In this document: piece by piece, positions 1-4,943 of the stretch
Layout of the letters: every line of letters begins with the position of its first letter
How positions within the stretch are numbered: position 1 is the first letter of the stretch
Source of the DNA: Candidatus Altarchaeota archaeon
GTDB taxonomy: Archaea > Altiarchaeota > Altiarchaeia > JAFGQM01
Assembly (NCBI GenBank): GCA_016935655.1
Contig: JAFGQM010000063.1
Span: 1 to 6,389, forward strand
Length of the DNA: 6,389 nt
Direction: 5' to 3'
Notes under the pieces: model-generated
What the model saw: only the letters and a program-made list of their open reading frames with translations
What the model was told of the DNA's origin: nothing
Database searches by the model: none
Position numbers and translations under genes: made by a program

Positions 1-1
1 C

Positions 2-82
2 GGGACCGTCATGTACTTCGCATACGACCCGGGTCTGACCCAGGACATCTTCCTGGCTACTATCACATACCTAGGAGGTTAA
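2..82 (+). CDS. C-terminal fragment of an unrecognised protein (5' end outside window)
   Basis: An open frame enters from the left edge and ends at a TAA at 80-82, giving 26 residues ending in TYLGG. The fragment is rich in aromatic and aliphatic residues (MYFAY, then IFLATITYL), so it could be a strand-rich or membrane-proximal C-terminus, but it is too short to assign a family. Two things favour it over the other frames: codon choice resembles the neighbouring genes (ATA/CTA/GGT mixed with C-ending codons), and a GGAGG/CCTCC hairpin with a T-rich tract lies directly at its stop. Frame 1 is also open for a while but reads as an implausible His/Arg/Pro-rich string. Confidence 0.5.
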   Translation, partial: GTVMYFAYDPGLTQDIFLATITYLGG

Positions 83-103
83 CCCTCCCTTTCTTTTGTT
101 TTA
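74..103 (+). terminator. Hairpin plus T-rich tract after the first gene fragment
   Basis: GGAGG at 74-78 pairs with CCTCC at 84-88 around a 5-base loop that contains the stop codon. A pyrimidine/T-rich run follows at 89-103. Archaeal RNA polymerase terminates mainly on T-rich tracts, so the tract may matter more than the short stem. Confidence 0.45.
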
Positions 104-128
104 TCCACTACCCAGCCTAGGCCTTATG

Positions 129-136
129 TGTTTATC
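129..136 (+). promoter_or_regulatory. Possible TATA box for the 169-1942 gene cluster
   Basis: TGTTTATC is centred about 36 bases before the ATG at 169. An archaeal start site about 25 bases downstream would give a leader of roughly 10 bases. The preceding gene ends with a terminator-like element, so a promoter is expected here. The match is loose. Confidence 0.35.
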
Positions 137-168
137 ATCAAGGAGCTTAGAATATGTAAGGGATTGAG

Positions 169-564
169 ATGGACAAAAAGATCCTGGTCTTAGGGGCCGT
201 CGCGACTATCGTCATACTGTTGGCCCTGGGTTTCCTCATGGGCCTATTTGGCACTGGGGACGTTGCAGCTCGCAAGGATTCTTCAAGCAACTCCGGGGGC
301 GAAGCCAGCTCGGTGGTCAGCCTTGCGGACCAGGCCAAAGCCAAGTGCATCCAGCTCTGCCAGTCAAAGCTGGACCAGGGCATAAGCCTGGAGCAGGGAC
401 CTTGCCTGTCAAACGAGATTGTGAAGGACTGGGTCTGTGATGTGGCACATGACCCCCGCCTGCCTGTGGACGACGACTCAAGGAACCAGTGCCCGCAGTT
501 CGGCCAGACTGCGAGCCATTTCATAGAGGTAGACCCACAGTGTGAAGTTATCGGGGCATATTAG
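169..564 (+). CDS. Membrane-anchored, extracytoplasmic six-cysteine protein of unknown function
   Basis: This gene encodes 131 residues. Residues 1-4 are MDKK, followed by one strongly hydrophobic segment (about 5-28), then a Ser/Gly/Asn-rich linker (37-50) and a conserved-looking C-terminal domain. That order suggests an N-terminal membrane anchor or uncleaved signal with the domain outside the cell; no lipobox is visible. The domain holds six cysteines (C60, C64, C79, C90, C108, C125), two histidines (H94, H117) and patches such as GPCLSNEI, DWVCDVAHDPR and FIEVDPQC. An even number of cysteines outside the membrane fits up to three disulfides, though metal binding is possible. I believe similar domains occur in uncultivated archaea without known function; that is recollection, not a search result. 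The next gene begins 8 bases after the stop, suggesting co-transcription. The ATG at 169 puts the hydrophobic segment at the right place, and GGGATTG lies just upstream. Confidence 0.85.
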   Translation: MDKKILVLGAVATIVILLALGFLMGLFGTGDVAARKDSSSNSGGEASSVVSLADQAKAKCIQLCQSKLDQGISLEQGPCLSNEIVKDWVCDVAHDPRLPVDDDSRNQCPQFGQTASHFIEVDPQCEVIGAY

Positions 565-565
565 G

Positions 566-579
566 TTTTTCTTTGTTTT
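566..579 (+). terminator. T-rich tract between the six-cysteine gene and the DUF460 gene
   Basis: Eleven of these 14 bases are T, immediately after the stop at 562-564. In archaea such a tract can cause partial termination. It overlaps the proposed TTG start of the next gene, and a TATA-like TTTATAAT follows at 583-590, so it may mark a transcript boundary rather than a continuous operon. The evidence is sequence composition only. Confidence 0.3.
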
Positions 580-1562
580 CCGTTTATAATCCTGTGAACC
601 GACCAGTCATAGTTGGCATAGACCCCGGCACAACAGTCGGGCTTGCGATCCTTGACATAGACGGGCGGGTATTGGGCATAATCAGTTCTAGGAACCTCTC
701 CATAGACGAGGTGATAACTAAGATAGCGTCTTTTGGGAGTGCGGCTATCGTGGCATGCGACAAGTCAGAGGTCCCGCCACTGGTCAACAAAGTATCATCC
801 CTTCTAGGCGCGCGCCTTTTCGTCCCCGATGCAGACCTTTCCGTCGTCAGAAAAAGAGAGCTGGCCAGCTTCGTGAAGACCCAAAACGACCACGAGAGGG
901 ACGCCCTGGCCTCGGCCATATACGCCTACAACCACTTCCAGAACAAGCTGAGAAGGATTCAAAAACAGGTCATGGAGTCGTTGGAGGGGGTCAAGGCCCG
1001 GGTCATAAAGGGCGAGAAGGTCTCCGATATATCGGGGACCTGGGGGAAGCAGGAGGAGAAGCCGGATTTGGGCCTGCGGTCCAGGATAGAGGCGCTTAAG
1101 AAAGAGAACCGCGAGCTCAGGGAGAGGCTTAAGTCAAGCCAAGCACTTTCCCTGGACGCTATAGACCTCCATTATGAAAAGGAATTCAAGAGACTAAGGG
1201 ATATCCTAATTAAGGTAAGGGAAGGAAGGCTGATATTTCTGACTCCTGTCAAATCCCTCCGCTTCAGCGATTTGAAGGGTGTTGGGATCAAACGAGGCGA
1301 TGTCTTGATTCCGGGGTCTAGGGCATATGACAGAGTGGGTGTGGAGTACGCAGAGCGAGCCGGTATAAAGGCTCTGATAACTCCCATTTTGATAGATTCT
1401 CTGATCCCCGTAATAAGCCCCGATTCCATCGAGGTTTTGGATTGGAGAAACTTTTTCTTTGTAGACCGGAAACAATTAGAGGAAATTTTGGAAAACAAGA
1501 GAGATATGACGCCCAAAAAGTTCAGGAGCATAATCGACAGCTACAGGTCGGAAAGAAAATGA
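573..1562 (+). CDS. Compact DUF460 family protein, RNase H-like fold with coiled coil
   Basis: This gene encodes 329 residues. Residues 11-116 form an RNase H/RuvC-like domain: GIDPGTTVG (15-23) is the first strand with acidic D17, ACDK (61-64) gives D63, and NDHERDALASA (105-115) gives D106 and D110, matching the expected catalytic acidic positions. Residues about 117-218 are charged and helical, with a heptad pattern at I172, L175, N179, L182 and L186 typical of a coiled coil. Residues about 219-329 form a C-terminal domain (TPVKSLRF, GDVLIPGS, AGIKALITP) like the end of archaeal DUF460 proteins. As I recall, family members are often near 600 residues, so this is a short version with a reduced middle. 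Biochemical function is not established; nuclease activity is inferred only from the fold and acidic residues. The start is uncertain: TTG at 573 (with AGGT at 563-566) or GTG at 594. The stop overlaps the next gene by ATGA. Confidence 0.85.
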   Translation: MFSVYNPVNRPVIVGIDPGTTVGLAILDIDGRVLGIISSRNLSIDEVITKIASFGSAAIVACDKSEVPPLVNKVSSLLGARLFVPDADLSVVRKRELASFVKTQNDHERDALASAIYAYNHFQNKLRRIQKQVMESLEGVKARVIKGEKVSDISGTWGKQEEKPDLGLRSRIEALKKENRELRERLKSSQALSLDAIDLHYEKEFKRLRDILIKVREGRLIFLTPVKSLRFSDLKGVGIKRGDVLIPGSRAYDRVGVEYAERAGIKALITPILIDSLIPVISPDSIEVLDWRNFFFVDRKQLEEILENKRDMTPKKFRSIIDSYRSERK

Positions 1563-1942
1563 AAACCGAGTATCCTTCAAGGAATCGAGAGCGCTTGGAA
1601 GAGCGGATAATGGCAGATGATCCGAAGCTTATGGAGATCCTACTCTCAAAGGAAAGGACTATCCTGTCCAGGGAAAGGACCGCGATAGCCATCGCCCAGC
1701 TCGCGTTGGCTATAACCGCCCTCGGTTTTGTTATAGTCAGGTTCTTCAGCGATGCCATAGGGTATGGATGGTTCCTCCCGATAGGGATGGGCATGATACT
1801 AGTCTCAGGCTATCTCTTCTACCATTCCATAAAATATTACAAGCACCTGCAGAAGAAGCTGAACCATCTGCATGACAGTAGGGGGCATCTGGACAGGCTC
1901 TATTCCAAGAAGCTGAAGAGCATCATGGACGAGGTCGTCTGA
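1559..1942 (+). CDS. DUF202-like small membrane protein
   Basis: This gene encodes 127 residues from the ATG at 1559, which overlaps the DUF460 stop as ATGA and is preceded by a purine-rich AGGTCGG stretch; translational coupling is likely. A longer frame opens at a TTG at 1442 but would lie inside the DUF460 gene and add unconvincing sequence. ATG 1610 is a possible later start. Residues 28-41 (LLSKERTILSRERT) followed by a hydrophobic helix (about 42-63, ending VIVRFF) match the DUF202/YidH signature of an ERT-containing amphipathic stretch leading into the first membrane helix. A second membrane helix spans about 70-90. The remaining residues (91-127) are basic and helical (KYYKHLQKKL, KKLKSI) and probably cytoplasmic. 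Typical DUF202 proteins are 100-120 residues, so the length fits. The function of the family is unknown. Its placement suggests work alongside the DUF460 protein. Confidence 0.8.
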   Translation: MKTEYPSRNRERLEERIMADDPKLMEILLSKERTILSRERTAIAIAQLALAITALGFVIVRFFSDAIGYGWFLPIGMGMILVSGYLFYHSIKYYKHLQKKLNHLHDSRGHLDRLYSKKLKSIMDEVV

Positions 1943-1944
1943 AG

Positions 1945-1952
1945 TTTTTAAG
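1945..1952 (+). promoter_or_regulatory. TATA-like box before the ferredoxin gene
   Basis: TTTTTAAG lies just after the stop of the DUF202-like gene. A start site about 25 bases on would be near 1974, leaving a leader of about 33 bases that includes the ribosome-binding site GGTG at 1997-2000. The same T-run could also serve to end the upstream transcript. Confidence 0.4.
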
Positions 1953-1960
1953 TGACGAGT

Positions 1961-1985
1961 GTCAATAGTATCTCATTGTATTGAC
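1961..1985 (+). promoter_or_regulatory. Inverted repeat over the expected ferredoxin transcription start
   Basis: GTCAATA at 1961-1967 and TATTGAC at 1979-1985 are perfect reverse complements separated by 11 bases. The centre (about 1973) coincides with the start site predicted from the TATA-like box at 1945-1952. A repressor bound there would block RNA polymerase, so it may be an operator. It may instead form a 5' leader hairpin. No protein ligand can be named. Confidence 0.35.
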
Positions 1986-2007
1986 GATTTTCTAGCGGTG
2001 TGTTAGC

Positions 2008-2211
2008 ATGGTGGTGGTTGATAGAGAGCGATGCATAGGTTGCAAGATTTGTGAACAGCTTTGCCCTGCAAATGTCTTTAGGGTAATAGACGGCAAAGTG
2101 GACATAAGTGAAAGCAACTTGGAAAACTGCGTCAACTGCAGGAACTGCGAGATATCCTGTCCGACGGGTTGTATTTCTGCGAGCAAAGAAGTTGCGGCGA
2201 ATCAGGCTTAA
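2008..2211 (+). CDS. Small 2x[4Fe-4S] bacterial-type ferredoxin
   Basis: This gene encodes 67 residues carrying two CxxCxxCxxxCP motifs: C9, C12, C15, C19 and C41, C44, C47, C51. In this fold the first three cysteines of one motif and the last of the other bind each cubane cluster. A ninth cysteine (C55) follows the second motif in SCPTGC. The protein is a cytoplasmic low-potential electron carrier; the partner oxidoreductase cannot be read from this window. The 21 residues between the motifs form a short loop. The ATG at 2008 has GGTG seven bases upstream, and the following GTG codons are unlikely starts. Alba begins 18 bases after the stop with its own strong ribosome-binding site, so the two genes are probably on one transcript, although their functions are not obviously linked. 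Confidence 0.93.
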   Translation: MVVVDRERCIGCKICEQLCPANVFRVIDGKVDISESNLENCVNCRNCEISCPTGCISASKEVAANQA

Positions 2212-2217
2212 ACCTCA

Positions 2218-2224
2218 GGGAGGT
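2218..2224 (+). promoter_or_regulatory. Strong Shine-Dalgarno site of the Alba gene
   Basis: GGGAGGT lies five bases before the ATG at 2230 and is the clearest ribosome-binding site in the window. It fixes the Alba start and is what an internal operon gene needs. By contrast, several first genes of transcripts here lack such a site. Confidence 0.8.
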
Positions 2225-2229
2225 CTAAA

Positions 2230-2511
2230 ATGGCAGAGATGGATGACAACGTCGTATACATAGGCAAAAAGGGGATAATGAACTACGTAATGGCCGCGAT
2301 AACCCAGATGAACAAGGGCGAAAAAGAAATCCACCTAAAGGCTAGGGGTAGGTCTATAAGCAAGGCCGTAGACGTGGCACAGCTCCTGAAGAACAGGTTT
2401 GAGTCGGACGTGAAGATAAAGGACGTGGAGATAGGGACTGACGAGGTAGAGGCTGACGAAGGCGGGACCATCAACGTATCGACGGTCGATATAAAACTGG
2501 TCAAGCCTTAG
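2230..2511 (+). CDS. albA: Alba family DNA/RNA-binding chromatin protein
   Basis: This gene encodes 93 residues, the usual Alba length. The N-terminal YIGKKGIMNYVMAAI (10-24) matches the canonical IGKKxxMNYV segment; K13 and K14 correspond to the paired lysines that contact nucleic acid and whose acetylation in Sulfolobus Alba lowers DNA affinity. LKARGRSISKAVD (36-48) is the second family hallmark, with R39 and R41 in the binding loop. The C-terminal half is acidic (DVEIGTDEVEADEGG) and ends in a beta strand (VDIKLVKP). Alba forms dimers that coat DNA and also bind RNA. The gene follows the ferredoxin gene by 18 bases. The start is set by the ribosome-binding site at 2218-2224. Confidence 0.95.
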   Translation: MAEMDDNVVYIGKKGIMNYVMAAITQMNKGEKEIHLKARGRSISKAVDVAQLLKNRFESDVKIKDVEIGTDEVEADEGGTINVSTVDIKLVKP

Positions 2512-2524
2512 TTTGAGGTTTTGA

Positions 2525-2555
2525 GTCGCTGGCGACGGCGCTCTTTGGATTTTTT
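2525..2555 (+). terminator. Hairpin and T-run after Alba
   Basis: GTCG (2525-2528) and CGAC (2533-2536) form a short GC stem around CTGG. A run of six T follows at 2550-2555. The T-run is the better part of the evidence for archaeal termination. The same AT-rich stretch is also about 24 bases from the next ATG, so it could double as a weak TATA element. Confidence 0.4.
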
Positions 2556-2575
2556 AGGAGAAAACAGGTTTAAAT

Positions 2576-3052
2576 ATGGCCTTCCCGATTTGTGATATGT
2601 GCGCATCTACGGGCATGCTTTGCCCGGGGTGCGAAAAGAAGAGAGAACAGGGTATGCTGACTGAGACAGATGTCATTGTTTCAAAATTCCTATTCCAAGC
2701 GGGCGTGAAGGGGTATGAGAGGCTCGTCGAGTCTGGGGGCAACCTAGTGATAATAGCCCCCAAGGAGCAGGCCCCGCGGATAATAGGTTATGGTGGGAAG
2801 ACAGTCAAGGAACTATCGAGAAAGGTCGGGAAAAGGGCCATAGTTGTTGAGAAAGAGATGGGGCTCAAGGAGACCGTAGAAACGCTTATATCGCCAAACA
2901 GGGTCATAGCCATCAACAGGCTGTACAAACCCGATGGCAGCGAGGTTTTGAAGATCGTACCGGCAAAAAGCGTGCAGGACGAAAAGATCATCAACCTGGT
3001 AAGGGACGTGATAGGTGCGGAGGTAATGAAACCCGACAAACCTTCAAACTGA
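2576..3052 (+). CDS. Archaeal zinc-finger/KH-domain RNA-binding protein (NusA-like)
   Basis: This gene encodes 158 residues. The N-terminus PICDMCASTGMLCPGC carries two CxxC pairs (C6, C9 and C16, C19) that should bind one zinc ion, followed by a charged helix. A KH domain occupies about 55-95 with the GxxG loop GYGG at 71-74 in the context RIIGYGGKTVKEL; this loop contacts single-stranded RNA. Residues 102-127 (LISPNRVIAINRLYKPDGSEVLKIV) resemble the C-terminal part of archaeal homologues. Related archaeal proteins are annotated as NusA-like or KH transcription-associated, but the exact role is not established. The ATG at 2576 gives the family's expected N-terminus (short lead, then PICD). 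Ribosome-binding evidence is weak: AGGT ends five bases before the start, and AGGAG is too far. A leaderless start is possible. The AspRS gene follows after 37 bases. Confidence 0.88.
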   Translation: MAFPICDMCASTGMLCPGCEKKREQGMLTETDVIVSKFLFQAGVKGYERLVESGGNLVIIAPKEQAPRIIGYGGKTVKELSRKVGKRAIVVEKEMGLKETVETLISPNRVIAINRLYKPDGSEVLKIVPAKSVQDEKIINLVRDVIGAEVMKPDKPSN

Positions 3053-3053
3053 C

Positions 3054-3061
3054 TTTTATTT
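3054..3061 (+). promoter_or_regulatory. TATA-like box before the AspRS gene
   Basis: TTTTATTT begins two bases after the KH gene's stop. Its centre lies about 33 bases before the TTG at 3090 and 45 before the ATG at 3102. The T-run may also terminate the KH transcript. Confidence 0.35.
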
Positions 3062-3089
3062 TTCAATAGAGAAATAATAGGCTGATTTC

Positions 3090-4868
3090 TTGACTACTGA
3101 CATGAAAAGGACACATACATGCGGGGACTTGACTGCTAAGGATATCGACAAGGAGGTCACACTGCAGGGATGGGTAAACACTAGAAGGGACCATGGGGGG
3201 GTGATATTCATAGACCTGAGGGACAGGTGGGGGTTGACCCAGGTGGTCTTTGACCCGCAGATCAGCAAGGAAACCCACAAGATAGCTGAAGAGCTGAGAA
3301 GGGAGTATGTGGTAGAGGTCGGGGGGAAGGTCAGGAACCGGCCCAAGGGCATGGAGAACCTCAGGCTGAAGACCGGGGAGATAGAGGTCGCGTCAACAAA
3401 GCTGGAGATCCTGAATAAAGCCCTGACGCCACCGTTCGAAGTGGATGACAGGATAGAGACGAACGAGGACGTAAGGCTCAAGTACCGTTATCTCGACCTA
3501 AGAAAACCCAGGATGCAGTCCAGTCTGCTGGTCAGGCACAAGGTCTGCAAGGCTGTGAGGGACTTCTTTGACAAGGAGGGTTTCATAGAGGTGGAGACTC
3601 CTATGCTGGCCAAGAGCACGCCAGAGGGTGCTCGCGACTACTTAGTGCCATCACGGGTCCATCCGGGCAAGTTCTTCGCCCTGCCACAGAGCCCACAATT
3701 GTTCAAGCAGCTGCTCATGGTAGCTGGATATGATCGCTATTTCCAGATAGCCAAGTGCTTCAGGGACGAGGACCTGCGCGCAGACCGGCAGCCGGAGTTC
3801 ACCCAGATAGATGTGGAGATGTCCTTCGTCCAAGAGGAGGACATATATGATGTCATGGAGAGGATGGTGGCCGGGATATGGAAAGCCGCCTTGGACGTCA
3901 ACCTCAAGACCCCTTTCCCGAGGCTGAAGTACAACGAGGCTATGGATAGGTTCGGCACAGACAAGCCGGATACACGATTCGGGCTGGAGCTCATCAATGT
4001 CGAGGATGTTGTGAAAAAATCCAATTTTGAAGTCTTCAAGTCCGTGATTTCAGACAAGGGCATAGTAAGGTGCATAAACGCAAAGGGATGCGCCAACTTC
4101 AGCAGGAAGGACATAGAGGACCTGACCGCTCTTGTGGCGATCTACGGCGCAAGGGGGCTCGCCTGGATGAAGATGGGTGACTCGCTTGAGAGTTCAGTGG
4201 TAAAGTTCTTCCCCGAAGAGGCCCAAAAGGAGCTGATCAAGAGGACAGGGGCCGAGAAGGGCGACCTGTTACTGTTCATCGCTGGAAAGCCTAAGGTCGT
4301 TTACGACTCTCTGGCAGCACTCAGGATAGAGCTCGGCAAAAGGCTCAAGATCATAGATGATAAAAGATGGAACTTCGTCTGGATCACCGACTTCCCGCTC
4401 CTGGAGTGGAGCGAGGAGGAGGGGAGATACATGGCGATGCACCATCCCTTCACATCTCCGAAGGACGAGGATTTGAAAAATCTGGATTCAGAACCCGCCA
4501 AGGTGCGCGCAAAGGCTTATGACCTGGCCCTGAACGGTGTCGAGTTAGGTGGGGGGAGCATAAGGATACACAAGAGGGAGGTCCAGGAGAAGATGTTCAA
4601 GGCGCTTGGAATAGCAGGGGAAGAAGCTGAAAAGAAGTTCGGTTTCCTGATGGGGGCATTCCAATACGGTGCGCCGCCGCACGGCGGCATAGCCTTCGGC
4701 CTCGACCGGATAATAGCGATACTTACCGGCAACGAGTCCATAAGAGAGGTCATAGCCTTCCCGAAGAACAAGGCCGCACAGTCGCTGATGGACGATGCAC
4801 CTTCTGAGACCTCGCCAAAACAACTGAAAGAGCTGCATATAGAGCTGGATTTGCCGAAAGACAGCTAG
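3090..4868 (+). CDS. aspS: Aspartyl-tRNA synthetase, bacterial type, probably non-discriminating
   Basis: This gene encodes a class II synthetase that joins aspartate to tRNA in the cytoplasm. It has 592 residues from TTG 3090, or 588 from ATG 3102; the second start gives the usual MKRTHTCGDL beginning and may be the true one. Neither has a good ribosome-binding site. Order of parts: OB-fold anticodon-binding domain (about 1-115); motif 1 GFIEVETPML (164-173); aspartate-binding QSPQLFKQLL (200-209); motif 2 FRDEDLRADRQPEFTQID (224-241); a GAD insertion domain (about 290-430); ELGGGSIRIH (485-494); motif 3 GIAFGLDRIIAIL (533-545). The GAD domain and the length mark the bacterial type; archaeal AspRS is near 430 residues and lacks it, so the gene was probably acquired by transfer. 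H35 (RRDHGG) and G87 (RPKG) match the Pseudomonas non-discriminating enzyme rather than E. coli, which has Leu and Lys there. All catalytic motifs are intact. Confidence 0.97.
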   Translation: MTTDMKRTHTCGDLTAKDIDKEVTLQGWVNTRRDHGGVIFIDLRDRWGLTQVVFDPQISKETHKIAEELRREYVVEVGGKVRNRPKGMENLRLKTGEIEVASTKLEILNKALTPPFEVDDRIETNEDVRLKYRYLDLRKPRMQSSLLVRHKVCKAVRDFFDKEGFIEVETPMLAKSTPEGARDYLVPSRVHPGKFFALPQSPQLFKQLLMVAGYDRYFQIAKCFRDEDLRADRQPEFTQIDVEMSFVQEEDIYDVMERMVAGIWKAALDVNLKTPFPRLKYNEAMDRFGTDKPDTRFGLELINVEDVVKKSNFEVFKSVISDKGIVRCINAKGCANFSRKDIEDLTALVAIYGARGLAWMKMGDSLESSVVKFFPEEAQKELIKRTGAEKGDLLLFIAGKPKVVYDSLAALRIELGKRLKIIDDKRWNFVWITDFPLLEWSEEEGRYMAMHHPFTSPKDEDLKNLDSEPAKVRAKAYDLALNGVELGGGSIRIHKREVQEKMFKALGIAGEEAEKKFGFLMGAFQYGAPPHGGIAFGLDRIIAILTGNESIREVIAFPKNKAAQSLMDDAPSETSPKQLKELHIELDLPKDS

Positions 4869-4904
4869 ACTAAACCATTCTTTGACCCTTGAACCGTATT
4901 TTGA

Positions 4905-4912
4905 GTTTTTAT
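4905..4912 (+). promoter_or_regulatory. TATA-like box before the methyltransferase gene
   Basis: GTTTTTAT is centred about 35 bases upstream of the ATG at 4944, predicting a start near 4934 and a leader of about 10 bases. No ribosome-binding site is visible before that ATG, which fits initiation on a very short leader. The 75-base gap after aspS also favours a separate transcript. Confidence 0.45.
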
Positions 4913-4943
4913 CCTTGATTTCCTAATCTTAGATTGCGTCAAA

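Noticed and set aside
154..159. ATGTAA start-stop just before the first complete gene
   Set aside because: Minimal start-stop elements can regulate translation, but one six-base occurrence in AT-rich leader sequence is expected by chance.
147..524. Open frame of 125 codons on the minus strand
   Set aside because: It lies opposite the six-cysteine gene, reads as a Ser/Arg/Trp-rich string without domain features, and has no promoter or ribosome-binding support.
583..590. TTTATAAT as a promoter for a later-starting DUF460 gene
   Set aside because: It sits within the proposed first codons; using it would place transcription near 615, inside the conserved GIDPG strand region. Not excluded, but weak, so not listed as a promoter.
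755..1099. Second + strand frame inside the DUF460 gene
   Set aside because: The product is an Arg/Gly/Pro-rich shadow with no motif, while the overlapping DUF460 frame has clear conserved motifs.
1442..1558. Upstream extension of the DUF202-like gene from a TTG
   Set aside because: It would sit within the end of the DUF460 gene; the ATG at 1559 overlapping the stop is a standard coupled start and gives the usual family length.
2569..2576. TTTAAATA immediately before the KH gene as its TATA box
   Set aside because: It touches the ATG, so a start about 25 bases downstream would fall inside the gene and cut off the conserved PICD-CxxC region.
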